64,000 nucleotides of DNA from Amaurobius ferox (Eukaryota; Arthropoda; Arachnida; Araneae; Amaurobiidae). Shown here one piece after another: positions 23,365-33,985 of the stretch (its first letter is position 1; every line of letters starts with the position of its first letter). The stretch spans positions 121,920,731 to 121,984,730 of the forward strand of contig OX578142.1 of NCBI GenBank assembly GCA_951213105.1, in the 5' to 3' direction. The position numbers were made by a program, and so were the translations under genes. The notes beneath the pieces were generated by a model. That model had not been told where the DNA came from and ran no database searches. It saw nothing but the letters and a program-made list of their open reading frames with translations.

Positions 23365-24040
23365 CATAATAATTGTCTAACGTGTTTGTGTCTTGCCAGA
23401 CCTTCCAAAAGCACCCGATATCTTGGAAGACTGAATCTTTGCACACATATAGTATAAGACACGCGACAGAACCTAACTGAGCCGGATTTTCGATTCACCG
23501 CCCCGGAGACGAATAAAATTGGGGGTTGGAAAGGGTATACCGACCCTCCAGAATTCTTCCCCGGTGATCTAGAAGACTGATTCTTTGTACACTTATAGTA
23601 TCGATCACCGGGCAGAACCTAATCTGTCAGATTTTGGATTACCCTCCTTGAAGCGGAAATTAGGGAGGTCAAAAAGTATTTCTATATCCTCTAGTAGCTC
23701 CTCCCCCCCCCCCCCCACACACACACACATACACACTTGTGGCTTAAAAGGATGAATCTTTGCATACTTAAAGTATCAACTACGGAAACGAACCTAAAGG
23801 TGACGGCTTTTCGATTTATCCCATGGGTGGACAAAATGGAGGTGAAAAGTCTCTCAAAACTTGAAGCCCTCTGGTGACCTAGAAAACTGAAACTCGACCA
23901 TGGGGCAAATCATACTGGTCCAGTTTTCGATTAAAATGACTATTTTCGATGCTAAGTACCATTTTTAAACAAAAGAAAACTTATTTTAAAAAGTTGCAAT
24001 TAAAAAGTGCCTGTGCGTATGTTGGTTTCACCGTCTTTGA
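23365..24040 (+). mobile_element. Helitron-like element with ~165-bp tandem core (about 3-4 units)
   Basis: Starts at ATAATAATTGTCTAACGTGT and ends at the CCGTCTTTGACAAGC hairpin region. The core repeats a unit with GAATCTTTGCAYACWTATAG, GAACCTAAC, GAGCCGGATTTTCGATT and a C/G-rich stretch. The copies at 33165-33860 (about four units) and 5056-5192 (none) share both flanks. Class assignment rests on the TCTATATAATA-type start in the 33-kb copy and the 3' hairpin, so it is tentative. Confidence 0.6.
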
Positions 24041-24347
24041 CAAGCTTATATAATAGTAGTAATAAAATAATAATCCAGAAATTGCAAAATATCCATTACT
24101 TTTAATTGCCGAAAACATAAAAATCACGTTAATAACAATGAGTAAAATGTCTGTAGGTTCTAAACAAATAGCCCGAAATTTCTTGCAATGCCCATTATAG
24201 CATCAATGTCACCAAACAGGAACAAACACTGACCATGGAGTGGCACTGTAATACATTTACTTCGTGATTACTTTACAGCCGTTTTTTTTGAGGAAACCTA
24301 ATAATTTCCGAGTCAAGAAAACTTTTAATAAGAAATTTCTTAAAGTC
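24041..24347. other. No gene seen
   Basis: AT-rich intergenic or intronic DNA without recognisable repeats. Confidence 0.4.
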
Positions 24348-24491
24348 TCAAATACAGACATTCTTCCCATAGGGGCTGTCCGCCAGCTGTAAGGTCCAAT
24401 CGCGGCCAAACGCATCCATGTCTTTCAGATCCATATAGGTGTACGGCTGAAGAGCGTTGTGTATGCAAACATTCCCGTAATGGTTCCGAAT
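24348..24491 (-). CDS. Candidate terminal coding exon, family unknown
   Basis: On the minus strand an AG at 24492-24493, preceded by an intron-like AT-rich tract, is followed by 47 open codons and TGA (24348-24350). The peptide starts IRNHYGNVCIHNALQPYTY and continues MDLKDMDAFGRDWTLQLADS, ending PYGKNVCI. The stretch is strikingly GC-rich (about half G+C, against roughly a third in its flanks) and has balanced amino acid composition, which suggests selection on a protein. YG.VCI/YGKNVCI occurs at both ends, hinting at an internal duplication. I do not recognise the family. It could be a real last exon, an isolated retrocopy piece, or a transposon exon. Phase is assumed to be 0, and no upstream exon was found. 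Confidence 0.35.
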   Translation of the reverse strand: MRNHYGNVCIHNALQPYTYMDLKDMDAFGRDWTLQLADSPYGKNVCI

Positions 24492-24539
24492 CTGTTTTAC
24501 ATTTCAGGTTTCAGTCAAAGTGGTTTCAGTCATTTCAGG

Positions 24540-24985
24540 TTGAACGGGCCGAAATTTTATATTTTCACTCTGTCCGACCGGATAGTACTAGTACTTGCAC
24601 CCGGCCCGAGCCCGAAGAACTTTTCATAAGAAGAATGCGAGACCGGATTGGCCCCAAAATCACGGAATCTTGGCTCGATACATTATTCAAATGTGTTTAA
24701 AACATGAATTTGTGAAATTTTTGCACAAAAGTTTTTTCTCAAACATTTATTTTTACATAGCTGAAATCAACACAATAATTTCATGTACTCTATTAAAATT
24801 CATTACAAAAATTGCAGCATTAAATACGTTTGACCCGGTCCGTACCCTATTAAAAAATCAGGACCGACCCGGCATACTGGTTGGGACGGGCCTAAGCCCA
24901 TGGTCCGAGCTCGAGCTTGTACAGACCAGACCCTTACACTTTCGGGTGGGTCGGACGATCTGGGTCGAAAGAAAAAAAAATACCT
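24540..24985 (+). repeat. Unclassified element with GC-rich ends
   Basis: GC-rich pieces (GGCCCGAGCCCGAAGAAC near 24603 and the 24830-24970 part) flank an AT-rich middle. The end contains GGTCGGACGATCTGGGTCGA, close to the SINE tail module GTCGGACGGTCTGGGTC, followed by an A-rich tract. The 132-codon open frame 24595-24993 belongs to this repeat and has no domain. Confidence 0.45.
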
Positions 24986-25000
24986 TTACCTGATGTACAC

Positions 25001-25307
25001 GGGGAAACAATAGAGAGCAAAACATTATCCAATCTAATCAAATCCGAGAGCTCAAGCATTGAAGGGAAAATTGTTTCTTTCTGAATTCTTTAAGCAATTA
25101 AAAAAACTTGTTTCTAACAGACAGCTGGATTTGTAATTTTTACGGAACAGCTGAATTTCTGATTCCTACAAGACAGCTGAATGCATATTTTATCAGTATG
25201 GAAAAGAACTTTTTTTTATGTGAGAAAGCGAACATTTGGATTTTTACATTAAACATCATAACATGAAGGATAAAAAGTATCCCAAATTACTTTTCTAGCG
25301 TGCAAAT
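25001..25307. other. No gene seen
   Basis: Two short related words (ACAGCTGAATTTSTGAT and ACAGCTGRATTT, 25120-25185) repeat; nothing else. Confidence 0.4.
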
Positions 25308-25722
25308 TTGGGCAGGGATAACCCATTGGTTAATGCAAGAGGATCGCACGGGTTCGATCCTAGACGGTGCCCAAAACTCCACCGTGTCTACGCGGAGTAT
25401 AGGCAGGGAAATGCGTAGATCCAAAAATCCATCCGAGTATATTAATCGTATAAGTAGTAGTATATTATATTTAGTAATATATTAACCTTAGTAATATATT
25501 AACCTTAGTAGTATATTAACCGCAGTATAATAGCCGTGCTATCCTTCCCTGGGTCAGAAGAAGTATGGTACGGTTCCTGCGGCTGCCATCCCATTGGGTT
25601 TTGGTCTAAATTGGTCTACATCAGTCCAAGCCAGACTTCTATCATGTGTGACTGAAGTATTTGGACCAACAGAAGCTTGGTCTTGACAGATCTTGAGCAC
25701 TGGTCTTCACAACAACAACAAT
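25308..25722 (+). mobile_element. Full-length tRNA-derived SINE with (CAA)n tail
   Basis: The head has GATAACCCATTGGTTAATGC (A-box) and CGGGTTCGATCCTAG (B-box) at 25318-25370. The body includes an AGTATATTAACC tandem. A central segment (GGTACGGTTCCTGCGGCTGC ... GGTCTAAATTGG) matches the SINE at 42524-42806. The tail is (CAA)n. No clear TSD was found. RNA polymerase III transcription is expected from the boxes. Confidence 0.75.
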
Positions 25723-26035
25723 ACGAATTTTCACTGAGTAGTGAGAATGTTCGTTACAGCTTTCTACGTTTTTTCTTCTACGTTACAATCGCATATTCGG
25801 CCGGACTCGGGATTCAAAATCGGAGCGCCTGGATTTTGCCAATCATGTTACCAGCTTCGGTCATAATAAGGGATTACCTAGAATTGTCTTACGACTCTTC
25901 TATAAATAAAAGTAGATCAGGATAAATCTCTGTTTTCTCTGTTATTTATTTCCGTATTTCTCTGTTATTTATTTGATAAAATTTTAAAATCATGTACAAA
26001 TGTACAATGATAAATGATGCATCGATAAGTAAAAT
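25723..26035. other. No gene seen
   Basis: The 82-codon frame 25677-25925 overlaps the SINE tail and has no domain. A CTCTGTTATTTATTT word is directly repeated near 25930-25975. Confidence 0.4.
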
Positions 26036-26505
26036 ACACTTTGTGCAACTCGTTTGCGCATTGGTCATACTCGTTTTACCCATAGACACTTACTTTTAGG
26101 AGAAATTGAACCCTTTTGTAATAGTTGTCAGACCTCAGCAAGTATCAAACATATTTTAATTGAGTGTTCGAAATATAAACAGTTTCGTTTTAAGCAGTTC
26201 AAGACTTATACTATACATTTGGCAAAATTGATTGGAGAAAATCCTCATTTGGAGCTTTTCCCATTCCTATTGGACATTGGTTTTTTCCATCATTTTTAAC
26301 TTCACCTTTTATAACCTTTTAGCCATTTTTCATCTCGTTTGCATTGTTGTACATGTTCCATAGTCATGGTTTTTTAACACATTATCACTCTTTTATATTA
26401 TACACGTGTTTTAATCCATACTAATTTATGTATCTCGGTACCATATGTCTGGCGCAGCATAACCTCTTTGGATCTTGTGCCATAAAACCATAATCAACCA
26501 ACCAC
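26036..26505 (+). pseudogene. Non-LTR retrotransposon 3' end (5'-truncated LINE)
   Basis: The frame at 26042-26299 reads TRLRIGHTRFTHRHLLLG, then EPFCNSCQTSASIKHILIEC and a terminal IGFFHHF. RLRIGHTRLTH followed by a C..C....H.L.EC knuckle is the hallmark of the RNase H/C-terminal end of I/Nimb/jockey-type LINE ORF2 proteins. After the stop come about 200 bp of 3' UTR ending GTGCCATAAAACCATAATCA and ACCAACCA, a tail style common in the I/Nimb group. The reverse transcriptase is missing, as in most 5'-truncated LINE copies. Confidence 0.8.
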
Positions 26506-26550
26506 TTAGTGCAAAGAATAAGAAAAACTTGAACATCGTATATAAGCGCA

Positions 26551-26741
26551 ATAATGCTGCATACAGCTGTTTCGGGGATACTCTGGATCCCCTTTGTCAG
26601 TGCAAGAAAGCCAACAAACCCAAAGTCAAAAACACGAAATGGACCCATCCCATTTCATCTTTTTGACTTTGGATTTGTTGGCTCTCTTGCACTGACAAAG
26701 GGGATCCAAAGTATCCTTGAAACAGCTGTATGTTGCATTAT
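26551..26741. repeat. 82-bp inverted pair, Penelope/hammerhead-like motif
   Basis: Arms 26551-26632 and 26660-26741 are inverted copies differing at about nine positions, with a 27-bp spacer. More diverged similarity extends outward on both sides. Each arm, read outward, contains CTGACAAAGGGGATCC...ATCC..GAAACAGCTGTATG. The CUGANGA ... stem II ... GAAA layout resembles the hammerhead core carried by Penelope-like retroelements. The left arm has a perfect 6-bp stem II (GGGGAT/ATCCCC), but the expected G8 of the core is A in both arms, so activity is doubtful. Confidence 0.55.
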
Positions 26742-28788
26742 TGTCGTATTTGTGGTTATATACATTGCTGAAGTTTTCCTAATGATATGCATATTGAAAC
26801 TTATTGAACTTACATGAAAGGCGTCATTTCTGCATTTTGTAGGTAAACACTTAAAACAGGAGGGGCGCAAATTTGATTATTTTCTGAGATAATTCTTTAT
26901 ATTTGCGCTCTGCAGTGCTAAGACGCCTGCAGTTTGTAAGCTAAGCAATAAAGACGAAAGATTGCAGAAAGTTAAAAAAAAATCTGATGCGTTCAACAGA
27001 TGATTATCCATGCAAATGAATACATTTTGATATTCAGAAAAACAACAAAAATTTGAGTTTTCTTATGAATCGATCTGACAGAAACTCAATAGGCTTATCG
27101 TTTTTATGGATTGGATTGAACATACCAAATTTTCATGAAAATTTCTTAATTATTTGCAGAGAAATCGCGTTCTCTGTGGGAAAAATAAAATTTCTCAAAA
27201 ACAGTACGTGCGATACTTTCCAAAATAGTGCTAGATCATTTTTGGTTAAAAGCATTTAGCATCAACTCATTTGATTGTGAGAATATATATTTTTATTATT
27301 TTTTCTATTTCAGATCCAAAACGTGCAATCTTGAGAACGGAGCACATTAGAGTCTTATATATAAGGCGTTGGACATAAATTTCTGTGAAATACAAAATAA
27401 AATTACAAATAAAATAGAAATCCCCGTTACTGTTTTCAACATAATTATATTATATTTTTTTTTTCGATTTTCGAAAAAATATACTTCGAAAAATTGAAAG
27501 TATATTTTTTCGTCCCTTCTCTGAAAATTAATAAGTCTTTGACGTTTATCTATTGAAATATTCGTACCAAATTTCGTTCGATTTGTTCAATTTTTTCTAG
27601 AGATATTATCTACAGCCGCACAAACAGACAGACACACAAACATTATTGAAAAAATCTGATGTGGTCAGCACATAACTTTTCCTACAGACTCGCATTGATT
27701 TTTTTCTTTATTTCTTTAATAATTCATTAAATTGGGTTGATTGCTCAAAATAACACGCATAATTATTTGAAATTACACTGAATGTACATTTTTAATTGAA
27801 TCTTCGTTTTCATTTGGTAACAGGACGAATTTTCAAAGGCGGCATAGCAAAAATGCGAATAAATTAAAATATCTCAAGAACGGTTAGTCCTAGAATAATG
27901 GGATTGGTTATATTCTTTTATTCGTCAAAAATTACGTATAAAACAAGCATTTAATTAATGCATTTGAACATACGTAGACTTTTATTTTAGATTTTAATAA
28001 TTTTTTCGGGCCATTTTGCAAAAAAAAAAGAAAAAGCAGATTCAGTTTCCCCGATGCGTACCAAAGTCGAATCAGCACCAGGGTAACCTACAAGTGACTT
28101 ATCTACCGAATTTTATGAAATTTGGTAAATTAGATTCTGAGCTAGAGTGGATACATGCGATTTTTGGGTACCATTTCGCAAAAAAAAAAAAATCTGATGT
28201 GGGCAACACATGACTTTCCTTATATAATGTAATGAATTTACTACTTTTACAGTAAAAAAATAGGTTTTTCTTATAGTAGATACTAATATTCTTTCCAAGA
28301 TATTGAATTTTCGACAATTAGTTGTCATTTTCATTGATTTAGCGTCATTTTTATCCATTTGACGAGATTTACGTTAATTTGGCAACATTTCAAAAAGTCG
28401 CCAAGTTGGCGACATTTCGCCAAATTCGTCGCCAAAATCTCGCCAAGAGTTATGCACTAAGAAAAAAGTTATTCTTACAGCAGATAAATGACTATTGGCG
28501 TTCAAATACAAAAGTATTATTCAAAGTATATTTTTTCATGAATGGAACGAGCTAGATCCACGAGAATGATGTAACTCAATTTATCGCATGGTATTACATA
28601 TGAAAAGTGAACATGTTTCTCAATAGGAATTTTTTTTATGTGACTTTTTCATAATTTTTTTGAAAAATGTACAATATCTCGAGAACGGTTCATGTTAGCC
28701 TTCTAAAATTTATGCCAATCGTTTTCTAATGAAAAATTACATAAGAAATGTCTATTTGCGTAACTTTATTAGCGGTTTTGATTTTTTG
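26667..28788 (+). repeat. 2.12-kb tandem duplication, copy 1
   Basis: Matches 28800-30918 base for base as far as I compared, apart from A-tract lengths (10 versus 9 A near 28020; 13 versus 11 A near 28180). It contains the right arm of the inverted pair, an unclassified 26.75-27.65 kb part, an RC copy (27652-28191) and the first 600 bp of an RB copy (28192-28788). Open frames here recur in copy 2 and show no domain. Confidence 0.95.
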
Positions 28789-28799
28789 GCTCTCTTGCA

Positions 28800-30918
28800 C
28801 TTTGGATTTGTTGGCTCTCTTGCACTGACAAAGGGGATCCAAAGTATCCTTGAAACAGCTGTATGTTGCATTATTGTCGTATTTGTGGTTATATACATTG
28901 CTGAAGTTTTCCTAATGATATGCATATTGAAACTTATTGAACTTACATGAAAGGCGTCATTTCTGCATTTTGTAGGTAAACACTTAAAACAGGAGGGGCG
29001 CAAATTTGATTATTTTCTGAGATAATTCTTTATATTTGCGCTCTGCAGTGCTAAGACGCCTGCAGTTTGTAAGCTAAGCAATAAAGACGAAAGATTGCAG
29101 AAAGTTAAAAAAAAATCTGATGCGTTCAACAGATGATTATCCATGCAAATGAATACATTTTGATATTCAGAAAAACAACAAAAATTTGAGTTTTCTTATG
29201 AATCGATCTGACAGAAACTCAATAGGCTTATCGTTTTTATGGATTGGATTGAACATACCAAATTTTCATGAAAATTTCTTAATTATTTGCAGAGAAATCG
29301 CGTTCTCTGTGGGAAAAATAAAATTTCTCAAAAACAGTACGTGCGATACTTTCCAAAATAGTGCTAGATCATTTTTGGTTAAAAGCATTTAGCATCAACT
29401 CATTTGATTGTGAGAATATATATTTTTATTATTTTTTCTATTTCAGATCCAAAACGTGCAATCTTGAGAACGGAGCACATTAGAGTCTTATATATAAGGC
29501 GTTGGACATAAATTTCTGTGAAATACAAAATAAAATTACAAATAAAATAGAAATCCCCGTTACTGTTTTCAACATAATTATATTATATTTTTTTTTTCGA
29601 TTTTCGAAAAAATATACTTCGAAAAATTGAAAGTATATTTTTTCGTCCCTTCTCTGAAAATTAATAAGTCTTTGACGTTTATCTATTGAAATATTCGTAC
29701 CAAATTTCGTTCGATTTGTTCAATTTTTTCTAGAGATATTATCTACAGCCGCACAAACAGACAGACACACAAACATTATTGAAAAAATCTGATGTGGTCA
29801 GCACATAACTTTTCCTACAGACTCGCATTGATTTTTTTCTTTATTTCTTTAATAATTCATTAAATTGGGTTGATTGCTCAAAATAACACGCATAATTATT
29901 TGAAATTACACTGAATGTACATTTTTAATTGAATCTTCGTTTTCATTTGGTAACAGGACGAATTTTCAAAGGCGGCATAGCAAAAATGCGAATAAATTAA
30001 AATATCTCAAGAACGGTTAGTCCTAGAATAATGGGATTGGTTATATTCTTTTATTCGTCAAAAATTACGTATAAAACAAGCATTTAATTAATGCATTTGA
30101 ACATACGTAGACTTTTATTTTAGATTTTAATAATTTTTTCGGGCCATTTTGCAAAAAAAAAGAAAAAGCAGATTCAGTTTCCCCGATGCGTACCAAAGTC
30201 GAATCAGCACCAGGGTAACCTACAAGTGACTTATCTACCGAATTTTATGAAATTTGGTAAATTAGATTCTGAGCTAGAGTGGATACATGCGATTTTTGGG
30301 TACCATTTCGCAAAAAAAAAAATCTGATGTGGGCAACACATGACTTTCCTTATATAATGTAATGAATTTACTACTTTTACAGTAAAAAAATAGGTTTTTC
30401 TTATAGTAGATACTAATATTCTTTCCAAGATATTGAATTTTCGACAATTAGTTGTCATTTTCATTGATTTAGCGTCATTTTTATCCATTTGACGAGATTT
30501 ACGTTAATTTGGCAACATTTCAAAAAGTCGCCAAGTTGGCGACATTTCGCCAAATTCGTCGCCAAAATCTCGCCAAGAGTTATGCACTAAGAAAAAAGTT
30601 ATTCTTACAGCAGATAAATGACTATTGGCGTTCAAATACAAAAGTATTATTCAAAGTATATTTTTTCATGAATGGAACGAGCTAGATCCACGAGAATGAT
30701 GTAACTCAATTTATCGCATGGTATTACATATGAAAAGTGAACATGTTTCTCAATAGGAATTTTTTTTATGTGACTTTTTCATAATTTTTTTGAAAAATGT
30801 ACAATATCTCGAGAACGGTTCATGTTAGCCTTCTAAAATTTATGCCAATCGTTTTCTAATGAAAAATTACATAAGAAATGTCTATTTGCGTAACTTTATT
30901 AGCGGTTTTGATTTTTTG
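28800..30918 (+). repeat. 2.12-kb tandem duplication, copy 2
   Basis: Second copy, joined to the first through an 11-bp filler (28789-28799, GCTCTCTTGCA) that repeats a word found just inside the unit. Only in this copy does the RB element continue to its natural 3' end, so copy 2 has the original right junction and copy 1 the original left junction. Confidence 0.95.
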
Positions 30919-31101
30919 ACGATTTTTTCAAAATTTCATTCGAAAATTTAGGGAGGTTCTGAACATTCGATTACGTATAAAAACAATAGGCTTCCAGTGT
31001 TTACGGATTGTGATTTTTGTACCAAATTTGGTTCGAATCGGTCCATTCGTTCGTCTGTTATCGTCTCCACAGACTCACTGACACACACACATACACACAT
31101 A

Positions 31102-31139
<38 letters not shown>

Positions 31140-31266
31140 TCACTCCAAAAATGTTTGATTCGTGATCAGGGATGCTTGAAACGTGCTCTCCCGTCGAAAA
31201 CTCGAATTCGAATTTTCGACCCCGTCACAATACTTTCCTTATACATTATGTATATAAGGAAAGTAA
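30321..31266 (+). repeat. RB family copy, full length
   Basis: Starts AATCTGATGTGGGCAACACA and ends CTTTCCTTATACATTATGTA plus TATAAGGAAAG. Contains GTCGCCAAGTTGGCGAC at 30527-30543, (CA)n at 31081-31134 and the TCGAATTCGAATTTTCGA palindrome. Its first 600 bp lie in duplication copy 2. Confidence 0.85.
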
Positions 31267-31560
31267 AAAGAAAAAGAAAAGCGGGCCATTTTATCCAGAA
31301 TCGTACCAACATCTAACTAGCACCAAGGCCTCCCACAAGTGACTTATCTGTAACATTTTAGAAAATTTGGTCAATCAGTTTTTGTATTAAAGGGGATACG
31401 CACATTGCACAGACACAAACAGACACCAAGTTAAATATAGTTTTTTCGTGTTCTAGAGGTCCCAAAATGTCTAGATCCGTCGGAAACTCGATTTGCGATT
31501 TTCGACACGATTCCAATACTTTGCTTATACATAACCATGTATTGTAGGGAAAGTAAACAT
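31267..31560 (+). repeat. RC family 3' end
   Basis: Has one RC unit (AAGTGACTTATCTG), a CAGACACAAACAGACACC tract, GATCCGTCGGAAACTCGATT and the terminal palindrome ending GGGAAAGTAAA. It directly follows the RB copy. Confidence 0.7.
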
Positions 31561-31830
31561 GTTTGATTAGTATTCAATTATGCTCAAAACATTTAGATCC
31601 ATTAAAATTAGACAGTTGAATCTGATTCCTCATCACAATACTTTCCTTTCACATATACTATGTATTGCAGGGAAAGGAATAATAACTTTGATTGGATTGA
31701 ATACAAGCCTGGAACTCAACTTAGGTGAAGGATAATATCCAAACTGACAAGCGTCCGTTGTGTCCGTAACTTAGAAGTACAGTACTGATTTTAAAAACAA
31801 GGTTCGAGTCTCATCGAAGATATTTTTTTA
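31561..31830 (+). repeat. RC/RB tail remnant and tRNA-like head
   Basis: 31561-31680 is a second, more degraded family tail ending in a CTTTCCTTTCACATATACTA palindrome. GGTTCGAGTCTCATC near 31801 is a B-box-like word of a worn tRNA-like SINE. Confidence 0.4.
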
Positions 31831-32066
31831 TTGACAAAACGTCTCTATTTACTAGCTTTAACTTTATAGAGATTAATTCCGTAGAATTAAAAACTCAAAA
31901 TAAGTATTTAATTGAAAAAGTTAAACTTATTTTATCAATATGATTCTGGGATACAGAATGATTTCGAATGTGCACAATATAGTTTTTGAGAATGAACAAA
32001 TGTTCTACATATAATTTTATTGACAATGAAATGAATTCATTATTACTCATTCTGTTCAATAATTAG

Positions 32067-32167
32067 CTGAAATATTCGGTGTTTCTCCGGATGATACAGT
32101 GGAAAAAATATGCAAATATATTAAGCGCCTTCGAGTTACAAGTGGTCAGTACAGTCAGACAAAAAAG
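32067..32167 (+). CDS. Candidate internal exon, MADF-like
   Basis: An AG (32065-32066) precedes an open stretch that ends at AAAAAG|GTATTT, a fair donor. The peptide reads EIFGVSPDDTVEKICKYIKR followed by LRVTSGQYSQTKK. The order of a short helix, a G-S-D turn and KIK.LR...GQY recalls the second half of MADF (Myb/SANT-like) DNA-binding domains of animal proteins and Harbinger-associated factors. The frame stays open past the donor to 32293, but that part has low-complexity composition. No partner exon is visible. This could equally be a fragment of a transposon-encoded MADF protein. Confidence 0.28.
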
Positions 32168-32293
32168 GTATTTCAATTACCTTTGTTCCCCTCAGGCATA
32201 CGTAGAAGAATAAGCTTTAAAAACATTCCCTTGACAAAATCTCATTTTTTGACACCGAAATCGATCAAGTATTTTAAGCGATACTTAGCTTAG

Positions 32294-33164
32294 AAGCGCA
32301 TTTTTTAATTTTCATTTTTATATTAACGCAGTCCAAAAATTTGAAATGCTTTAAGTCATAAATTTGCTCCTTATCAAGCTTAATAAACCAGTGAAAAAGT
32401 ATGCAAATCAGTCATGATAGAAAAAAAAATTAAGAAACAGAACTTCAAAATCCATCCCGTTAGGAAATCTTCATAGATTAGAAGCGTGTATTGAAATTTC
32501 CCCTTTATTAGTTACTTTAAAAAGTCTAAATCATTCAATGTTTCAGAATTTAGATATCATATAATGAATATAATTTTTAAAGAAATTTTAAGTAATTAAA
32601 AATACAGCTAAAATATATTCTTCAAAAATATTTTACAAGTAACTTAAAAAATAGTTTATACTACCAGAAAACAAGATATAGCACATTCCTGGTAAGAAAA
32701 AAATTCTAATATTCTATGTAATATTTTATAGACTCTCATTTAAGTTCTACAGACAGAAGTTGATAACTTTATGTTCAGATAGTGTGTATAGAAAGTAGGA
32801 TCACTGTACAGGTAGCAATTTTCATAAATGCACAAAAGCTGTAACTATACCCCTAATACAAAACAACGAAAATTTTATAAAATACTTTAATACTTTCTCA
32901 TGTTACCATTATAACTTTTACTTCTATAACTATAACTTTTATGTTGAGGCCGTCTCTATAAACGATCTATAGACGGGGTGATTTGGTATTCCCAGTCATT
33001 TTGCACACGAGAGGATAAGTTGTAAAATAGTATAGTAATTAATATATAATTAAGATGTATTTCATACAGATTTCAATTAAAACAAATATTTGATAAAGGT
33101 AAACTAAAGAATCTTTATCAAGTAAAGATATAACTACGTTTATTATTTGTCATATGAAAAATCT
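32294..33164. other. AT-rich stretch, no gene seen
   Basis: No recurrent repeat recognised. A small inverted word (GTCTCTATAAACGATCTATAG) occurs near 32955; nothing else. Confidence 0.45.
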
Positions 33165-33860
33165 ATATAATAATTGTCTAACGTGTTTTGGTCTTTCATG
33201 ACCATCCAGAACCCCCCCGGTGGCACAGAAAACTAAAACTCTGCATACTTGTAGTATTCATCACGGAAAAGAACCTAACGGAGCCAGATTATTGATTTTC
33301 CCTCCGGGGCGGGGGAAATGTGTTCTTTACTATAGCCCTTCTAGAATCAGCCCAACCCCCAACCCCACCAGAAGACCTCGGCAACCTGAAAGAATGAATC
33401 TTTGCGTACATATAGCATAGACCGTGGGATAGAGTCTAACGAAACCGGATTTTCGATTTCCACCTCCAGAGAGCGGAGAACAGGTTTTTATTTTCGAAAA
33501 TTCTTCAGAAACTCTTCCCGGTGACCCAAAAAGCTAAATCTTTGCGCATTTATAATATCATCCACAGGTCAGAATCTAACTGAGCCGGATTTTCGATTTC
33601 TCCCCCCCCCCCTCCAGGAACAGACAAAATGAGGGGTCGAAAATATACCCAAACCCTCCAGAAGTCCCCCGGCGAACTAAAAGGCCGAAACTATGCAGAC
33701 TTATAATATCGACTATAGACAAAACGTAACTGAGCCAATTTTCGATTAAGATCACTATTTTCATTAAGCGCTATACATTGTTAAACAAAATAAAGCTTAT
33801 TAAAAAATGTTGCAACTTCATTTTTTAAGAGTGTTAGTTTCCCTGTCTTTGACAGGCAAA
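33165..33860 (+). mobile_element. Helitron-like element with ~165-bp tandem core (about 4 units)
   Basis: Begins near TCTATATAATAATTGTCTAA (preceded by A) and ends at the perfect hairpin CCTGTCTTTGACAGG. Units carry AATCTTTGCRYAYWTATAR, GAGCCGGATTTTCGATT and CCAGAA..C.CCCGG. The TC start and 3' hairpin point to a rolling-circle type, but a CTRR end was not found, so the class is tentative. It lies just downstream of the exon at 33986, inside the probable intron. Confidence 0.6.
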
Positions 33861-33985
33861 ATTTCATTTTTTTTTTTCAGAAACGAAAAAATATTTATAA
33901 ATCCTAAACCTAAAACATCATTTTAAGCTTGATAAGATTCAGTAAAACTTAATTAAAAATCAATATGTAAAAGTTTTTGACTTAC

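Noticed and set aside
24595..24993. 132-codon plus-strand protein
   Set aside because: Falls in an unclassified GC-ended repeat, with low-complexity middle and no domain.
31560..33985. Second exon of the M28-like gene just downstream on the minus strand
   Set aside because: No frame with an M28 zinc-site pattern or a matching phase-0 acceptor was recognised; the DNA is mostly repeats.
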